Of a DNA stretch of 24,905 nt, positions 1 through 10,560 are shown one piece after another. This DNA comes from Geothermobacter sp964441925 (GTDB taxonomy: Bacteria; Desulfobacterota; Desulfuromonadia; Desulfuromonadales; Geothermobacteraceae). How positions within the stretch are numbered: position 1 is the first letter of the stretch; every line of letters starts with the position of its first letter. The DNA is taken from assembly GCA_964441925.1 (NCBI GenBank), contig CAYTVY010000024.1:1-24905 (forward strand), written 5' to 3'. A model generated the notes under the pieces. It was not told the DNA's origin. It saw only the letters and a program-made list of their open reading frames with translations, and ran no database searches. Position numbers and translations under genes: made by a program.

Positions 1-54
1 CTGTAACACGTAACACGTAACGCGTAACACGCAACTCCTGACTCCTGACTCCTG
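1..54. repeat. Two adjacent tandem heptamer repeats
   Basis: Four copies of TAACRCG run from 4 to 31 (the third copy has G in place of A), followed after two bases by three exact copies of ACTCCTG at 34-54. Both units are 7 bp long. They lie just downstream of the SurA-like gene, whose stop is at 63-65, and may continue to the left of the window. No coding function is visible. They resemble short tandemly repeated heptamers found between genes in some bacteria; their role here is unknown. Confidence 0.85.
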
Positions 55-62
55 AAGAAAAC

Positions 63-1013
63 TTATATCCGGATATCGATATAGGCCTCCTTCTTCAGCG
101 AGGTACTCCATTTCTTGAACTCGCGCTCGCGGGCCTCATCGATCAGTTTCTGGCGAATCTCCGACTTGACCAGGTCGAAATTGCGGATATGCCCCGGCAC
201 CCGCTCGTCAACCCGGAAAATCATGAACCCCTTGGCCATCTCCAACGGCTGACTGTAGTCGCCGACCTGCATCCCCTGCAGAGCCCGGCGAATCTCCGGT
301 GACAGCTCACTCTCCTTGAAGCGGCCCATGTCACCGCCGATGGCCAGCCCGCGCCCTGAAAGATCCTCGACCACCGACTCCAGAGTCTCGCCTCCCTGCA
401 ACCGGGCCAGAGCCTTTTGCGCCAGTTCCCTGGCCTCGGCCACACGCCGGGCATCGGCCTTCTCCGGCAGGGTGATGATCAGGTGCGAGAACCGGACATA
501 GGGCGGTTCACGAAACTCGTCGATATGGGCACGGAAATACTCGCGGATGTCGCTGTCGGTGATGTCGATCTTGCTCTGCACCTGGCGACCGACCAGTTTC
601 AGCCGCAGAATCTGTTGCCGCAGCTTCTCCCGGTAGCTCTCCATGGTCATTCCCTGCGCCTCGAGTGCCCGTTTCAGCTGCTCCTCGGTCAGCTTGTTCT
701 GCCGCCGCACATCGTACACTGCGGCATCGATCTCGGCCTCGGAGACCTTCAGTCCCAGGGCCTCGATCTGCTGCTTCAGCAGGGTCTCGTCGATCAGCTT
801 GTCGAGCAGGGTGCGGCGCAGTGCCGCCATCTGTTGAGGACTCAGCTTTTCACCCTGTGCCCGCTTCGCCAGCACCTTGGCCACTTCCTGATCGAGCTGA
901 TAGGTCGTGATGATGTCCTGGTTGACCACGGCCGCGATCTTGCTGATCAGCTCGGCGCGGGCCGGCAGCGCGGACGCAAGCAGAAGCAAAAGCATGAGCA
1001 GTCGTCTTTTCAT
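63..1013 (-). CDS. SurA-like periplasmic chaperone / peptidyl-prolyl isomerase
   Basis: Predicted 316-residue exported foldase that would assist folding of envelope proteins in the periplasm. The chosen ATG at 1013 begins a clean signal peptide (MKRR, then a leucine-rich core, cleavage near ALPARA at residue 20) and has an AAAGG-type ribosome site. An upstream in-frame ATG at 1088 would add 25 charged residues ahead of the signal and is less likely. Residues about 21-150 are a SurA N-terminal helical chaperone region (IAAVVNQDIIT start). Residues about 170-270 form one parvulin rotamase domain, with VRFSHLII near its start, GGDMGRF in the middle and KGFMIFRVDER near its end. E. coli SurA has two parvulin domains and this has one. 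It is the last gene of the mfd cluster, 76 bp after the lipoprotein foldase gene. Family assignment is firm; the exact clients are unknown. Confidence 0.88.
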   Translation of the reverse strand: MKRRLLMLLLLLASALPARAELISKIAAVVNQDIITTYQLDQEVAKVLAKRAQGEKLSPQQMAALRRTLLDKLIDETLLKQQIEALGLKVSEAEIDAAVYDVRRQNKLTEEQLKRALEAQGMTMESYREKLRQQILRLKLVGRQVQSKIDITDSDIREYFRAHIDEFREPPYVRFSHLIITLPEKADARRVAEARELAQKALARLQGGETLESVVEDLSGRGLAIGGDMGRFKESELSPEIRRALQGMQVGDYSQPLEMAKGFMIFRVDERVPGHIRNFDLVKSEIRQKLIDEAREREFKKWSTSLKKEAYIDIRI

Positions 1014-1089
1014 CGGTTGAGCCTTTCGTTCCGGGATACCCGAACAGCCAAGACGTCGCCGGCCGGCGACGATGTGCGGTTTCAGCATG

Positions 1090-2028
1090 TCAGCCGGCGG
1101 CCGACCGGTCGAGACTATCCAGATCGACTTCGATGCGGGCCCGGCGGCGCAGCTCCCCGAGCCAGCTCTGGAAGGCGGCCTTTTCCGCCTGCAACCGCAG
1201 CCGCTCCCGGATCAGGTCCCGGGCCTCGTCCAGCGTCAGCCGTCGGGCCGGCCTCCGTCCCTCGACCAGGAAGATGTGGTAGCCGTAAGGGCTTTTCACC
1301 AGATCGCTCAAACGGCCGACCGGCAGCCGGAAGACGGTCCGGTCGAACTCGGGTGGCATCTGGCCGCGGGGAAACCAGCCGAGATCGCCGCCCTGCTCGG
1401 CATCGGGGGACAGAGAGTGCTTCCGGGCCACCTCGGCAAAGGACTCGCCCTGACGCAGCAGACCGAGCAGGTGCTCGCCTTCCTCGCGGCTGCCTACCAC
1501 GATCTGGCGGGCCCGTACCTGCTGCGGACGGTCGAATTCCTCCCGGTGGTCACGGTAGTAGGAGACGATTTCCTGTTCGCTGATGACCACGCGGGAACGC
1601 ACCTGCCGGTCGAGCAGCTTCTCGATGCGCAGCTCGTCGAGCAGCTGCTGCCGCCATTCCTCGGGAGTCAGCTGCCGCCGTTCGAGCATGCGGGCGAACT
1701 CGCCGGCGGCGTAGGCCCCCTCGATCTCCTGCCGGGCCTGCGCCAGCTCGTCGGCGGAAACCCGCAGCCCGAGGCGATCGGCTTCGGCGAGCATCAGTTC
1801 CCGGTCGACGACCTGGGCCAGAAAGGCCCGGCGCAACTCCCGGCGCTTTTCCGGTGACAGCAGGCGATCGGACGGCAGGCTGCGGTGGAATTCCCGATCG
1901 AACCGGCCGGCGGAAAGCACCCGGCCGTTGACCCGCAGCAGGGGTGGGTCGTCCGGGGTCTCCCGCCGGCAGCCGGTCACCCCCGCCACCAGCAGCCAGA
2001 CCAGAACCAGACAGCAGAAACGGCGCAT
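1090..2028 (-). CDS. Parvulin-type peptidyl-prolyl isomerase, lipoprotein
   Basis: Predicted 312-residue membrane-anchored foldase of the PrsA/PpiC/SurA kind. The N-terminus has two arginines, a hydrophobic stretch and a lipobox VTGC with the lipidated cysteine at residue 20, so it should be tethered to a membrane and face the periplasm. A SurA-like N-terminal domain follows (RVNGRVLSAGRFDREF onward). A parvulin domain lies at about residues 170-275, with RARQIVVGS near its start, GGDLGWF in the middle and SPYGYHIFLVEGR near its end. The ATG at 2028 is preferred because it gives a compact lipoprotein signal. A GTG at 2049 overlapping the mfd stop is in frame and would add 7 residues; neither start has a strong ribosome site. 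It sits between mfd and the SurA-like gene on the same strand. Two different parvulins in a row suggest a division of labour, which is inference. Confidence 0.85.
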   Translation of the reverse strand: MRRFCCLVLVWLLVAGVTGCRRETPDDPPLLRVNGRVLSAGRFDREFHRSLPSDRLLSPEKRRELRRAFLAQVVDRELMLAEADRLGLRVSADELAQARQEIEGAYAAGEFARMLERRQLTPEEWRQQLLDELRIEKLLDRQVRSRVVISEQEIVSYYRDHREEFDRPQQVRARQIVVGSREEGEHLLGLLRQGESFAEVARKHSLSPDAEQGGDLGWFPRGQMPPEFDRTVFRLPVGRLSDLVKSPYGYHIFLVEGRRPARRLTLDEARDLIRERLRLQAEKAAFQSWLGELRRRARIEVDLDSLDRSAAG

Positions 2029-2042
2029 CACAGCTGGCCAGC

Positions 2043-5540
<3,498 letters not shown>

Positions 5541-5554
5541 CCGGTCACCATCCC

Positions 5555-5575
5555 GGAAAACGACGCGGCGGCGTC
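5555..5575 (-). terminator. Weak hairpin between nadA and mfd
   Basis: On the minus strand a GACGC / GCGTC stem with a 4-nt CGCC loop (5575 to 5562) is followed by GTTTTCC. It lies between the nadA stop and the mfd start. The T-tract is short, so it may only attenuate read-through or may simply be leader structure. Confidence 0.35.
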
Positions 5576-5601
5576 AGCAAAGGAGGGCAAACGAAACCCT
5601 G

Positions 5602-6519
5602 TCAGTCCCGGGGGACGGCCAGCATCCGGTCGAGGGCGGTTTTCGCCTTCTGCCGGGTCTCGGGATCGACGGTCACCACCGGCTGCATGGTCTGCAGCGC
5701 CTGCAGCACGTCCTCGAGACTGGTCAGTTTCATGTTGGGGCAGATCAGGGCCTTGCTGGGCAGGATGAATTCCTTCTCCGGATTCTCCTTGCGCAGCCGG
5801 TAGAGGATGCCCATCTCGGTACCAACGATGAACTTGCGGGCCGTGCTCGAACGGGCGAAGGCGTACATGCCGCTGGTCGAGCAGATGTGATCGGCCAGCG
5901 CCAGCACCTCCGGCGTGCACTCCGGATGCGCCATGAACAGGGCGTCGGGATGCTCGGCCCGGGCCCGCTCGACATCGGCGACGGTCAGCCGGTCGTGGGT
6001 CGGGCAGTAGCCCTCCCAGCAGATGCACTCTTTCTCCGGCACGTGGCGGGCGATGTAGCGGCCGAGATTGCGGTCGGGCACCAGCAGCAGTTTTTTCGCC
6101 TCGAGAGAACGGGCGACGTTGACGGCGTTGGAGGAGGTGCAGCAGATGTCGCTTTCGGCCTTGACCGCGGCGCTGGAATTGACGTAGGTGACGACGGTGG
6201 CGTCGGGATGCTGCGCCTTCAGCTCGCGCAGCCCTTCGGCGGTGACCATGTCGGCCATCGGACAGCCGGCGTCGAGACGCGGCAGCAGCACCGTCTTGCC
6301 GGGGGCGAGGATGGCGGCGCTCTCGGCCATGAAGTGTACGCCGCAGAAGACGATCACGTCCTTGTCGGTCCGGGCGGCCTCCATCGACAGTCCGAGGGAA
6401 TCCCCCGTGATATCGGCGATTTCCTGAATCTCGTCGCGCTGGTAGTTGTGCGCCAGCAGCAGGGCGTTGCGCTCGACGCAGAGCCGGCGGATTTCCCGTT
6501 GTATTTCGCTCGTGTTCAT
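5602..6519 (-). CDS. Quinolinate synthase A
   Basis: NadA condenses iminoaspartate with dihydroxyacetone phosphate to quinolinate in de novo NAD synthesis, using an oxygen-sensitive 4Fe-4S cluster in the cytoplasm. The 305-residue protein starts at ATG 6519 behind a strong GGAAGGA site 5 bp away; an in-frame upstream start at 6552 lacks one. The three expected cluster cysteines are visible: C86 in DAGCPMAD, C172 in CWEGYCPTH and C260 in LICPNMKL. Substrate-binding signatures LLAHNYQ, CGVHFMAES, YVNSSAAVKAE and SGMYAFAR are also intact. It is monocistronic or read into mfd 61 bp downstream. nadB and nadC are not in the window. A good promoter lies upstream (6552-6580). Confidence 0.97.
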   Translation of the reverse strand: MNTSEIQREIRRLCVERNALLLAHNYQRDEIQEIADITGDSLGLSMEAARTDKDVIVFCGVHFMAESAAILAPGKTVLLPRLDAGCPMADMVTAEGLRELKAQHPDATVVTYVNSSAAVKAESDICCTSSNAVNVARSLEAKKLLLVPDRNLGRYIARHVPEKECICWEGYCPTHDRLTVADVERARAEHPDALFMAHPECTPEVLALADHICSTSGMYAFARSSTARKFIVGTEMGILYRLRKENPEKEFILPSKALICPNMKLTSLEDVLQALQTMQPVVTVDPETRQKAKTALDRMLAVPRD

Positions 6520-6551
6520 GGCAGTCCTTCCGTAAACGGTCGTGGGCCGCA

Positions 6552-6580
6552 AGTCTAGAGGAAAAACCCTGATATGTCAA
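6552..6580 (-). promoter_or_regulatory. Sigma-70-type promoter of nadA
   Basis: On the minus strand, TTGACA (6580-6575), a 17-bp spacer, then TAGACT (6557-6552). Transcription would begin near 6545, about 25 bases before the nadA start. The -35 matches consensus fully; the -10 matches 4 of 6. No NrtR or NadR operator was recognised. Confidence 0.7.
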
Positions 6581-6603
6581 ACCGTTAACACCCCTTCACC
6601 GGC

Positions 6604-6632
6604 TTGACTTGCCCCAGGATAGGGGCTATTCT
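6604..6632 (+). promoter_or_regulatory. Sigma-70-type promoter of tatB-tatC
   Basis: TTGACT at 6604-6609 and TATTCT at 6627-6632 are separated by exactly 17 bp, placing the transcript start near 6640, some 20 bases before the tatB ATG. It is back to back with the nadA promoter with 23 bp between the -35 boxes. Confidence 0.7.
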
Positions 6633-6660
6633 CAACCGACTTCAGACGGAAGGGATCTTC

Positions 6661-7059
6661 ATGTTCGGCATCGGCTTTCCCGAGCTTCTGCTCATCCTCG
6701 CCATCGCCCTGATGGTCATCGGACCACGCAAACTGCCCGATATCGCCCGGGCCCTGGGCCGGGCCATGGCGGAATTCAAACGGGCCACCGACGAATTCCG
6801 CAACACACTGGAAGAAGAGACCCGCAGCCGTGAGATTCGCGAGCAGATTCTCGGCGGCGGCAGCCTGAAGCCACCGGGCAGCGAACCGGCGGCCGACTTC
6901 GATCACTTCGATCCCTACGCACCTGTCACCCCGCCCGCAACCGCCAAAACCAAGAACGGGCCTTCGTCTGCCGAAAAGCCGGCCGCCACCGACGACAACG
7001 GACCGTCCACGACCACCGACAGCAAGGATGCCGCCGGGGAGGACAGCGACCGTGCATGA
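6661..7059 (+). CDS. Twin-arginine translocase subunit, TatB-like
   Basis: Small membrane subunit of the Tat system, which exports folded proteins carrying a twin-arginine signal, commonly redox enzymes in this group. The start at ATG 6661 follows GGAAGGGA by 5 bp. The N-terminus MFGIGFPELL has the glutamate at position 8 typical of TatB. It is followed by one transmembrane helix (about residues 6-21), the hinge GPRKLP and an amphipathic helix (DIARALGRAMAEFKRA). The rest, to residue 132, is a polar, low-complexity tail rich in Pro, Ala, Thr and Asp. TatA and TatB are hard to separate in deltaproteobacteria, so it could also be annotated TatA/E. Its last 8 bases overlap the tatC start, consistent with translational coupling. 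Confidence 0.85.
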   Translation: MFGIGFPELLLILAIALMVIGPRKLPDIARALGRAMAEFKRATDEFRNTLEEETRSREIREQILGGGSLKPPGSEPAADFDHFDPYAPVTPPATAKTKNGPSSAEKPAATDDNGPSTTTDSKDAAGEDSDRA

Positions 7060-7831
7060 CGAGCAGCTTCCCCTGATGACCCACCTGGAGGAGCTGCGTC
7101 GGCGCCTGGTGATCGCCGCCTGCTCCTGGTTCGTCGCCTTTCTCGGCTGCTACGCCTACGCCGACCGGCTCTTCGGCTACATCGCCACTCCGGTGAAGGC
7201 GGCCCTGCCCGAGGGCAGCTCGCTGGTCTTCATCAACGCCACCGAGCCCTTCTTCACCTACATGAAGATCGGCGCCCTGGCCGGCTTTCTCGTCGCCCTG
7301 CCGGTCATCTTCTGGCAGCTGTGGGCCTTTATCGCCCCCGGCCTCTATTCGCACGAGAAACGCTACCTGATCCCCTTCGTGCTGGCGAGCTGTCTCTGCT
7401 TCGGTGTCGGCACCTATTTCGGCTTTTTCTTCGTCTTTCCCCAGATCTTCACCTTTCTCATCAGCTTCGGTCTCGACGGCAGCCTCGCCCCCATGCTCTC
7501 CATGGGGGGCTACCTCTCCTTCGCCACCAAGCTGCTGTTCGCCTTCGGCATGGTCTTCGAGCTGCCGATCATCATCTTCTTTCTCGCCCGCATCGGTGTC
7601 GTCGACTACAAGTGGCTGGCGGCCAAGCGCAAGTACGCCCTGGTGATCGGCTTCGTCATCGGCGCCATCCTCACCCCGCCGGACGTCTTTTCCCAGACCG
7701 CTCTGGCGTTGCCGTTCATCCTGCTCTACGAAATCGGCATCTGGGTGGCCCGTTTCTTCGGCAAGAAGAAGACGGAGGATGAAGACGGGGATGACAGCGA
7801 GACGGAGCCGGAAGAGGGCGGGGATGACTGA
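7052..7831 (+). CDS. Sec-independent protein translocase TatC
   Basis: Polytopic core receptor of the Tat translocon, recognising twin-arginine signal peptides. The 259-residue protein has six hydrophobic segments. Family hallmarks are MTHLEELRRRL at the N-terminus, the periplasmic NATEPFFTYMK region, FWQLWAFIAPGLYSHEKRY, and VIGAILTPPDVFSQ before the last helices. The start is taken as GTG 7052, because GGGGAGGA lies 8 bp upstream; an ATG at 7028 and another at 7076 are in frame but without a ribosome site. The protein ends in an unusually acidic tail after FGKKKTEDED (about 15 Asp/Glu in the last 20 residues). It is followed by a strong terminator, so tatB-tatC is a two-gene operon. Confidence 0.96.
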   Translation: MHDEQLPLMTHLEELRRRLVIAACSWFVAFLGCYAYADRLFGYIATPVKAALPEGSSLVFINATEPFFTYMKIGALAGFLVALPVIFWQLWAFIAPGLYSHEKRYLIPFVLASCLCFGVGTYFGFFFVFPQIFTFLISFGLDGSLAPMLSMGGYLSFATKLLFAFGMVFELPIIIFFLARIGVVDYKWLAAKRKYALVIGFVIGAILTPPDVFSQTALALPFILLYEIGIWVARFFGKKKTEDEDGDDSETEPEEGGDD

Positions 7832-7897
7832 GTATCTGGCGCGGTTCCCTGACAGAACCTGGAACCGGCTCCCGCCCGAATGAATCGAACCATACAG

Positions 7898-7939
7898 ATC
7901 GGCCGTTTCCAAAAAGGAAACGGCCGATGTTGTTTTATC
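7898..7939 (+). terminator. Intrinsic terminator of the tat operon
   Basis: A perfect 13-bp stem (ATCGGCCGTTTCC at 7898-7910 with GGAAACGGCCGAT at 7916-7928) encloses an AAAAA loop and is followed by GTTGTTTTATC. The T-rich side lies on the plus strand, matching tatC. No comparable T-tract is seen for the convergent gene on the other strand. Confidence 0.9.
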
Positions 7940-7984
7940 GTCATCCGGGGACTGTTGTCACTCATGGCTCAGGTTGACTGGCCT

Positions 7985-8560
7985 TCAGCCGTTGTCGCGG
8001 GGCCGCCACAGCCGGTCGGTCCGGCCACCGTCATTGGCCAGGCGGGCCCAGACGAAACAGAGATCGGACAGACGGTTGAGATAGACCAGCGCCTGGGGAT
8101 TGACCCGGTCGGCGCCTTCCTCGGCGACCAGCCGCCAGGCCAGCCGCTCGACCCGCCGGGCGGTGGCGCGGGCCAGGTGCAGCAGCGCCCCGGCCCGGGT
8201 GCCGCCGGGCAGGACGAAACTCTCCAGCGGTTCGAGCAGGCCGGTCGCCCGCTCGATTTCCGCCTCGAGACGCCGGACCTGGCGTTCGCCGATCCGCAGG
8301 GCCTTCTCTTCGTACGGCCCGCCCGGCGGCATGGCGAAATCGGCGCCGAGATCGAACAGATCGTTCTGGATCCGCTCCAGTTCCGGGGCGACCCCCGGCG
8401 GCAGCGCCTCGAGCAGCACTACCCCGAGCAGGCTGTTCAGTTCATCGACCCCGCCGTAAGCCTCGACGCGGACGGCGTGTTTCGCCACCCGGGTGCCGTC
8501 GGCCAGGCTTGTCTGTCCCCTGTCACCACCACCGGTGGTGATGCGATCGAGCTTGACCAT
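7985..8560 (-). CDS. PduO-type ATP:cob(I)alamin adenosyltransferase
   Basis: Transfers the adenosyl group of ATP to reduced cobalamin, giving coenzyme B12 for enzymes such as methylmalonyl-CoA mutase. The 191-residue length and motifs fit the PduO/MMAB family. These are the N-terminal ITTGGGDRGQTSL ATP-binding segment, VEAYGGVDELNSLLG, a central LPGGTRAGALLHLARATARRVER helix, and the C-terminal VNPQALVYLNRLSDLCFVWAR. The start at ATG 8560 follows GGGAGGA. Open frame continues upstream to 8860, but that part covers the oppositely oriented ABC gene and has no family resemblance. It stands alone and diverges from the ABC exporter. No cobalamin riboswitch is visible in the short leader. Specificity for cobinamide versus cobalamin cannot be told from sequence. 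Confidence 0.92.
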   Translation of the reverse strand: MVKLDRITTGGGDRGQTSLADGTRVAKHAVRVEAYGGVDELNSLLGVVLLEALPPGVAPELERIQNDLFDLGADFAMPPGGPYEEKALRIGERQVRRLEAEIERATGLLEPLESFVLPGGTRAGALLHLARATARRVERLAWRLVAEEGADRVNPQALVYLNRLSDLCFVWARLANDGGRTDRLWRPRDNG

Positions 8561-8594
8561 GGTCGTTCCTCCCTGAAGTCTTCGGCCGCGCCGG

Positions 8595-8623
8595 TTGTCC
8601 TTTGCCGTATCAGCGCCTATTAT
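8595..8623 (+). promoter_or_regulatory. Promoter of the ABC exporter, probably leaderless
   Basis: TTGTCC (8595-8600), a 17-bp spacer and TATTAT (8618-8623) predict a transcript start at about 8630-8631, which is the first base of the ATG at 8631. No ribosome site precedes that ATG. The -10 overlaps a TATAAT on the opposite strand. Confidence 0.55.
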
Positions 8624-8624
8624 A
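8619..8624 (-). promoter_or_regulatory. -10 element of the adenosyltransferase gene
   Basis: A consensus TATAAT reads on the minus strand here, 59 bp from the start codon, and is built from the same bases as the plus-strand TATTAT at 8618-8623. No convincing -35 lies 16-18 bp upstream, so the call rests on the -10 alone. Confidence 0.4.
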
Positions 8625-8630
8625 CCCCGC

Positions 8631-9587
8631 ATGGACATGGTTGCGGCAGAACAATCGGTGCCCGCCCTGCAGGTGAGCGGCCTGCGCAAGCGTTTCGACG
8701 GCCCGGAGGTGGTCAAGGGGATCTCCTTCGCCATCCGGCCCGGCGAAATCTTCGGCCTGCTGGGCCCTAACGGCGCCGGCAAGAGCACCACCATCAACAT
8801 GATCGTCGGCGTCACCCGCATCGGCGGCGGCGCGGTGCGGATCTTCGGCCACGACAACATGCGTGACTACCGGATCACCCGGCGGCTGACCGGAGTGATG
8901 CACCAGGAAGTGGTCATCGACAACTTCTTCACCATCGATCGCGCCCTGCGCATCCATTCCGGCTATTTCGGCGTCGACGACAACCCGGCCTGGCGCAACA
9001 TGCTGATCGATCGCCTCGGCCTGCGGCCGCATCTCGACAAGGTGATGATCAAGCTCTCCGGCGGCCTGAAACGGCGCTTCATGGTCGCCAAGGCACTGAT
9101 TCACAAACCGAAACTGCTGATTCTCGACGAACCGACCGCCGGCGTCGATGTCGAGCTGCGCCATTCGCTGTGGGAGTTCGTCCGCGAGATCAACACCAGC
9201 GGCACCAGCATTCTGCTGACCACCCACTACCTGGAAGAGGCGGAGCAGATGTGCGAACGGGTGGCGATCATGAACCACGGCGAGATCCTGGCCCTGGAAC
9301 GAACCAGCGACCTGGTCCGGCGCTGGGGCCATCGGGAGCTGGCCATCGAGCTGGAAAATCCGCTGGCGCAGCTGCCGCCGCAGCTGGTCGCCCTCAAGGC
9401 GCGCCTGGACGACGACGGACGCCGCCTGCGCCTGCCGGTACCGGCCGAAACCACCACCGGCGAGCTGGTCGGCTGCCTGCACCAGCTAGGCCTGAAGATT
9501 CGGGAACTGGAAACGCGGCAGCCGCGGCTGGAAGAGGTCTTCATCGAACTGACGGGACTGAAGAACGGCGGGGGAGGGCAGTCATGA
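8631..9587 (+). CDS. ABC transporter ATP-binding protein (ABC-2 / DrrA type)
   Basis: Cytoplasmic ATPase driving an ABC-2 type exporter with the adjacent permease. In the 318-residue protein Walker A is GPNGAGKST at 45-53, the signature LSGGLKRRF at 142-150 (Leu replaces the usual Gln), Walker B LLILDEPTAG at 162-171, and the switch histidine in TTHYLEEAEQM at 199. The C-terminal 90 residues are a typical DrrA/NodI-style extension. ATG 8631 is taken as start, with ATG 8637 as the alternative. Neither has a ribosome site, and the promoter spacing suggests a leaderless transcript. The stop overlaps the permease start as ATGA. Substrate is unknown; related pairs export drugs, lipids or polysaccharides. 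Confidence 0.92.
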   Translation: MDMVAAEQSVPALQVSGLRKRFDGPEVVKGISFAIRPGEIFGLLGPNGAGKSTTINMIVGVTRIGGGAVRIFGHDNMRDYRITRRLTGVMHQEVVIDNFFTIDRALRIHSGYFGVDDNPAWRNMLIDRLGLRPHLDKVMIKLSGGLKRRFMVAKALIHKPKLLILDEPTAGVDVELRHSLWEFVREINTSGTSILLTTHYLEEAEQMCERVAIMNHGEILALERTSDLVRRWGHRELAIELENPLAQLPPQLVALKARLDDDGRRLRLPVPAETTTGELVGCLHQLGLKIRELETRQPRLEEVFIELTGLKNGGGGQS

Positions 9588-10375
9588 AACTGGAACACGC
9601 CGGACGCCGCTACAACCGCTGGCAGCCCTTTTTCACCCTGACCCGGAAGGAGATTCTGCGGTTTCTGCGGGTTTCGACCCAGACCCTGCTGGCACCCATC
9701 GTCTCGGCCTCGCTCTACCTGTTCGTCTTCGGCGCCACCCTGGGCGAGCGGATCAGCGTACTTCCGGGCTTCTCCTACGCCCAGTTCGTCATTCCCGGCC
9801 TGATCCTGATGGGCGTGATCAACAACAGCTTCGCCAACACCAGCTCCAGTCTCTTCATGTCGCGCTATCTTGGCAACATCGTCGATCTGCTGGTGACCCC
9901 GATCTCGCCGCCGCAGTTCATCTTCGCCTACACCCTGGCGGCCATGATCCGTGGCCTGGGCGTCGGCCTGGCGGTGTGGCTGATTTCCTTCTTCTTCGCC
10001 CGGCTGCCCTGGGCCGATCCCCTGGCGGCCCTGGCGATGGCCGCCCTGGCCAGCTTCCTCTTCGCCCAGTTCGGGCTGCTGGCGGCGATCTTCGCCAACA
10101 GTTTCGACGCCCTGTCGATGTTCACCAACTTTCTCATCCTGCCGCTGATCTATCTCGGCGGCGTTTTCTACCCGCTGTCGATTCTTCCCGATTTCTGGGC
10201 CGGTCTCTCGCGGCTCAACCCGCTCTTCTACCTGATCGACGGCTTCCGGCACGCCGTGCTCGGCGTCGGCGATCTGCCCCTTGCCACCGCTTTCGCCGTC
10301 GTCGGCGTCCAGGTGCTGCTCCTCTTCACCGTCACCGCCTTCCTGATCGGCCGGGGATACCGGCTGCGCAACTGA
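9584..10375 (+). CDS. ABC-2 type transport permease
   Basis: Membrane partner of the preceding ATPase. The 263-residue protein starts at ATG 9584, overlapping the ATPase stop (ATGA), with GGGGGAGGG upstream. A short cytoplasmic N-terminus (FTLTRKEILRFLR) is followed by about six hydrophobic segments: LLAPIVSASLYLFVFG, FVIPGLILMGVI, the region of AAMIRGLGVGLAVWLI, AALASFLFAQFGLLAAIF, FLILPLIYLGGVFYPLSILP and VVGVQVLLLFTVTAFLIG. The segment GGVFYPLSILPDFW with LNPLFYLIDGFRHAVLG is the conserved ABC-2 signature. Substrate cannot be inferred. The 162-bp repeat element starts directly after the stop codon. Confidence 0.92.
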   Translation: MKLEHAGRRYNRWQPFFTLTRKEILRFLRVSTQTLLAPIVSASLYLFVFGATLGERISVLPGFSYAQFVIPGLILMGVINNSFANTSSSLFMSRYLGNIVDLLVTPISPPQFIFAYTLAAMIRGLGVGLAVWLISFFFARLPWADPLAALAMAALASFLFAQFGLLAAIFANSFDALSMFTNFLILPLIYLGGVFYPLSILPDFWAGLSRLNPLFYLIDGFRHAVLGVGDLPLATAFAVVGVQVLLLFTVTAFLIGRGYRLRN

Positions 10376-10377
10376 AA

Positions 10378-10539
10378 CCTGAACCCGTGAGCTTGTCACC
10401 GGCGAATAGCGCAAGCCATTGACCTACCTGCGCTTTCCAAAAATCACCGGCAAACCTATGGGTGCGCCTCAGATTTTGGGAAACCGCATTCAGGCCAAGC
10501 ACTTACACTCTTCATCCGGCACAAACCCACTGATTCAGG
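10378..10539. repeat. 162-bp dispersed repeat element, copy A
   Basis: Aligns without gaps to 24744-24905 with about 26 mismatches, most of them transitions. The ends are CCTGAA and TTCAGG, an inverted repeat (7 bp here, ACCTGAA/TTCAGGT, if one flanking base each side is counted). An inner pair TTTCCAAAAATC / GATTTTGGGAAA forms a 12-position stem with one mismatch. AGCGCA / TGCGCT adds a second stem in this copy. It fills nearly all of the gap between the convergent ABC permease and HD-GYP genes. No open reading frame of note; looks like a MITE-like or structured-RNA repeat. Confidence 0.88.
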
Positions 10540-10560
10540 TGAAAAGCAATCCCTTGCCTT

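Noticed and set aside
7832..7984. Possible small gene between tatC and the adenosyltransferase gene
   Set aside because: Only the tat terminator is recognisable here; no short frame with a ribosome site stands out.
8524..8537. CACCACCGGTGGTG palindrome near the adenosyltransferase start
   Set aside because: It lies inside codons for the conserved Thr-Thr-Gly-Gly-Gly motif, so the symmetry follows from the protein sequence.
8561..8860. N-terminal extension of the adenosyltransferase frame
   Set aside because: It would run through the oppositely oriented ABC gene and shared promoter; the family N-terminus begins at 8560 with a strong ribosome site.
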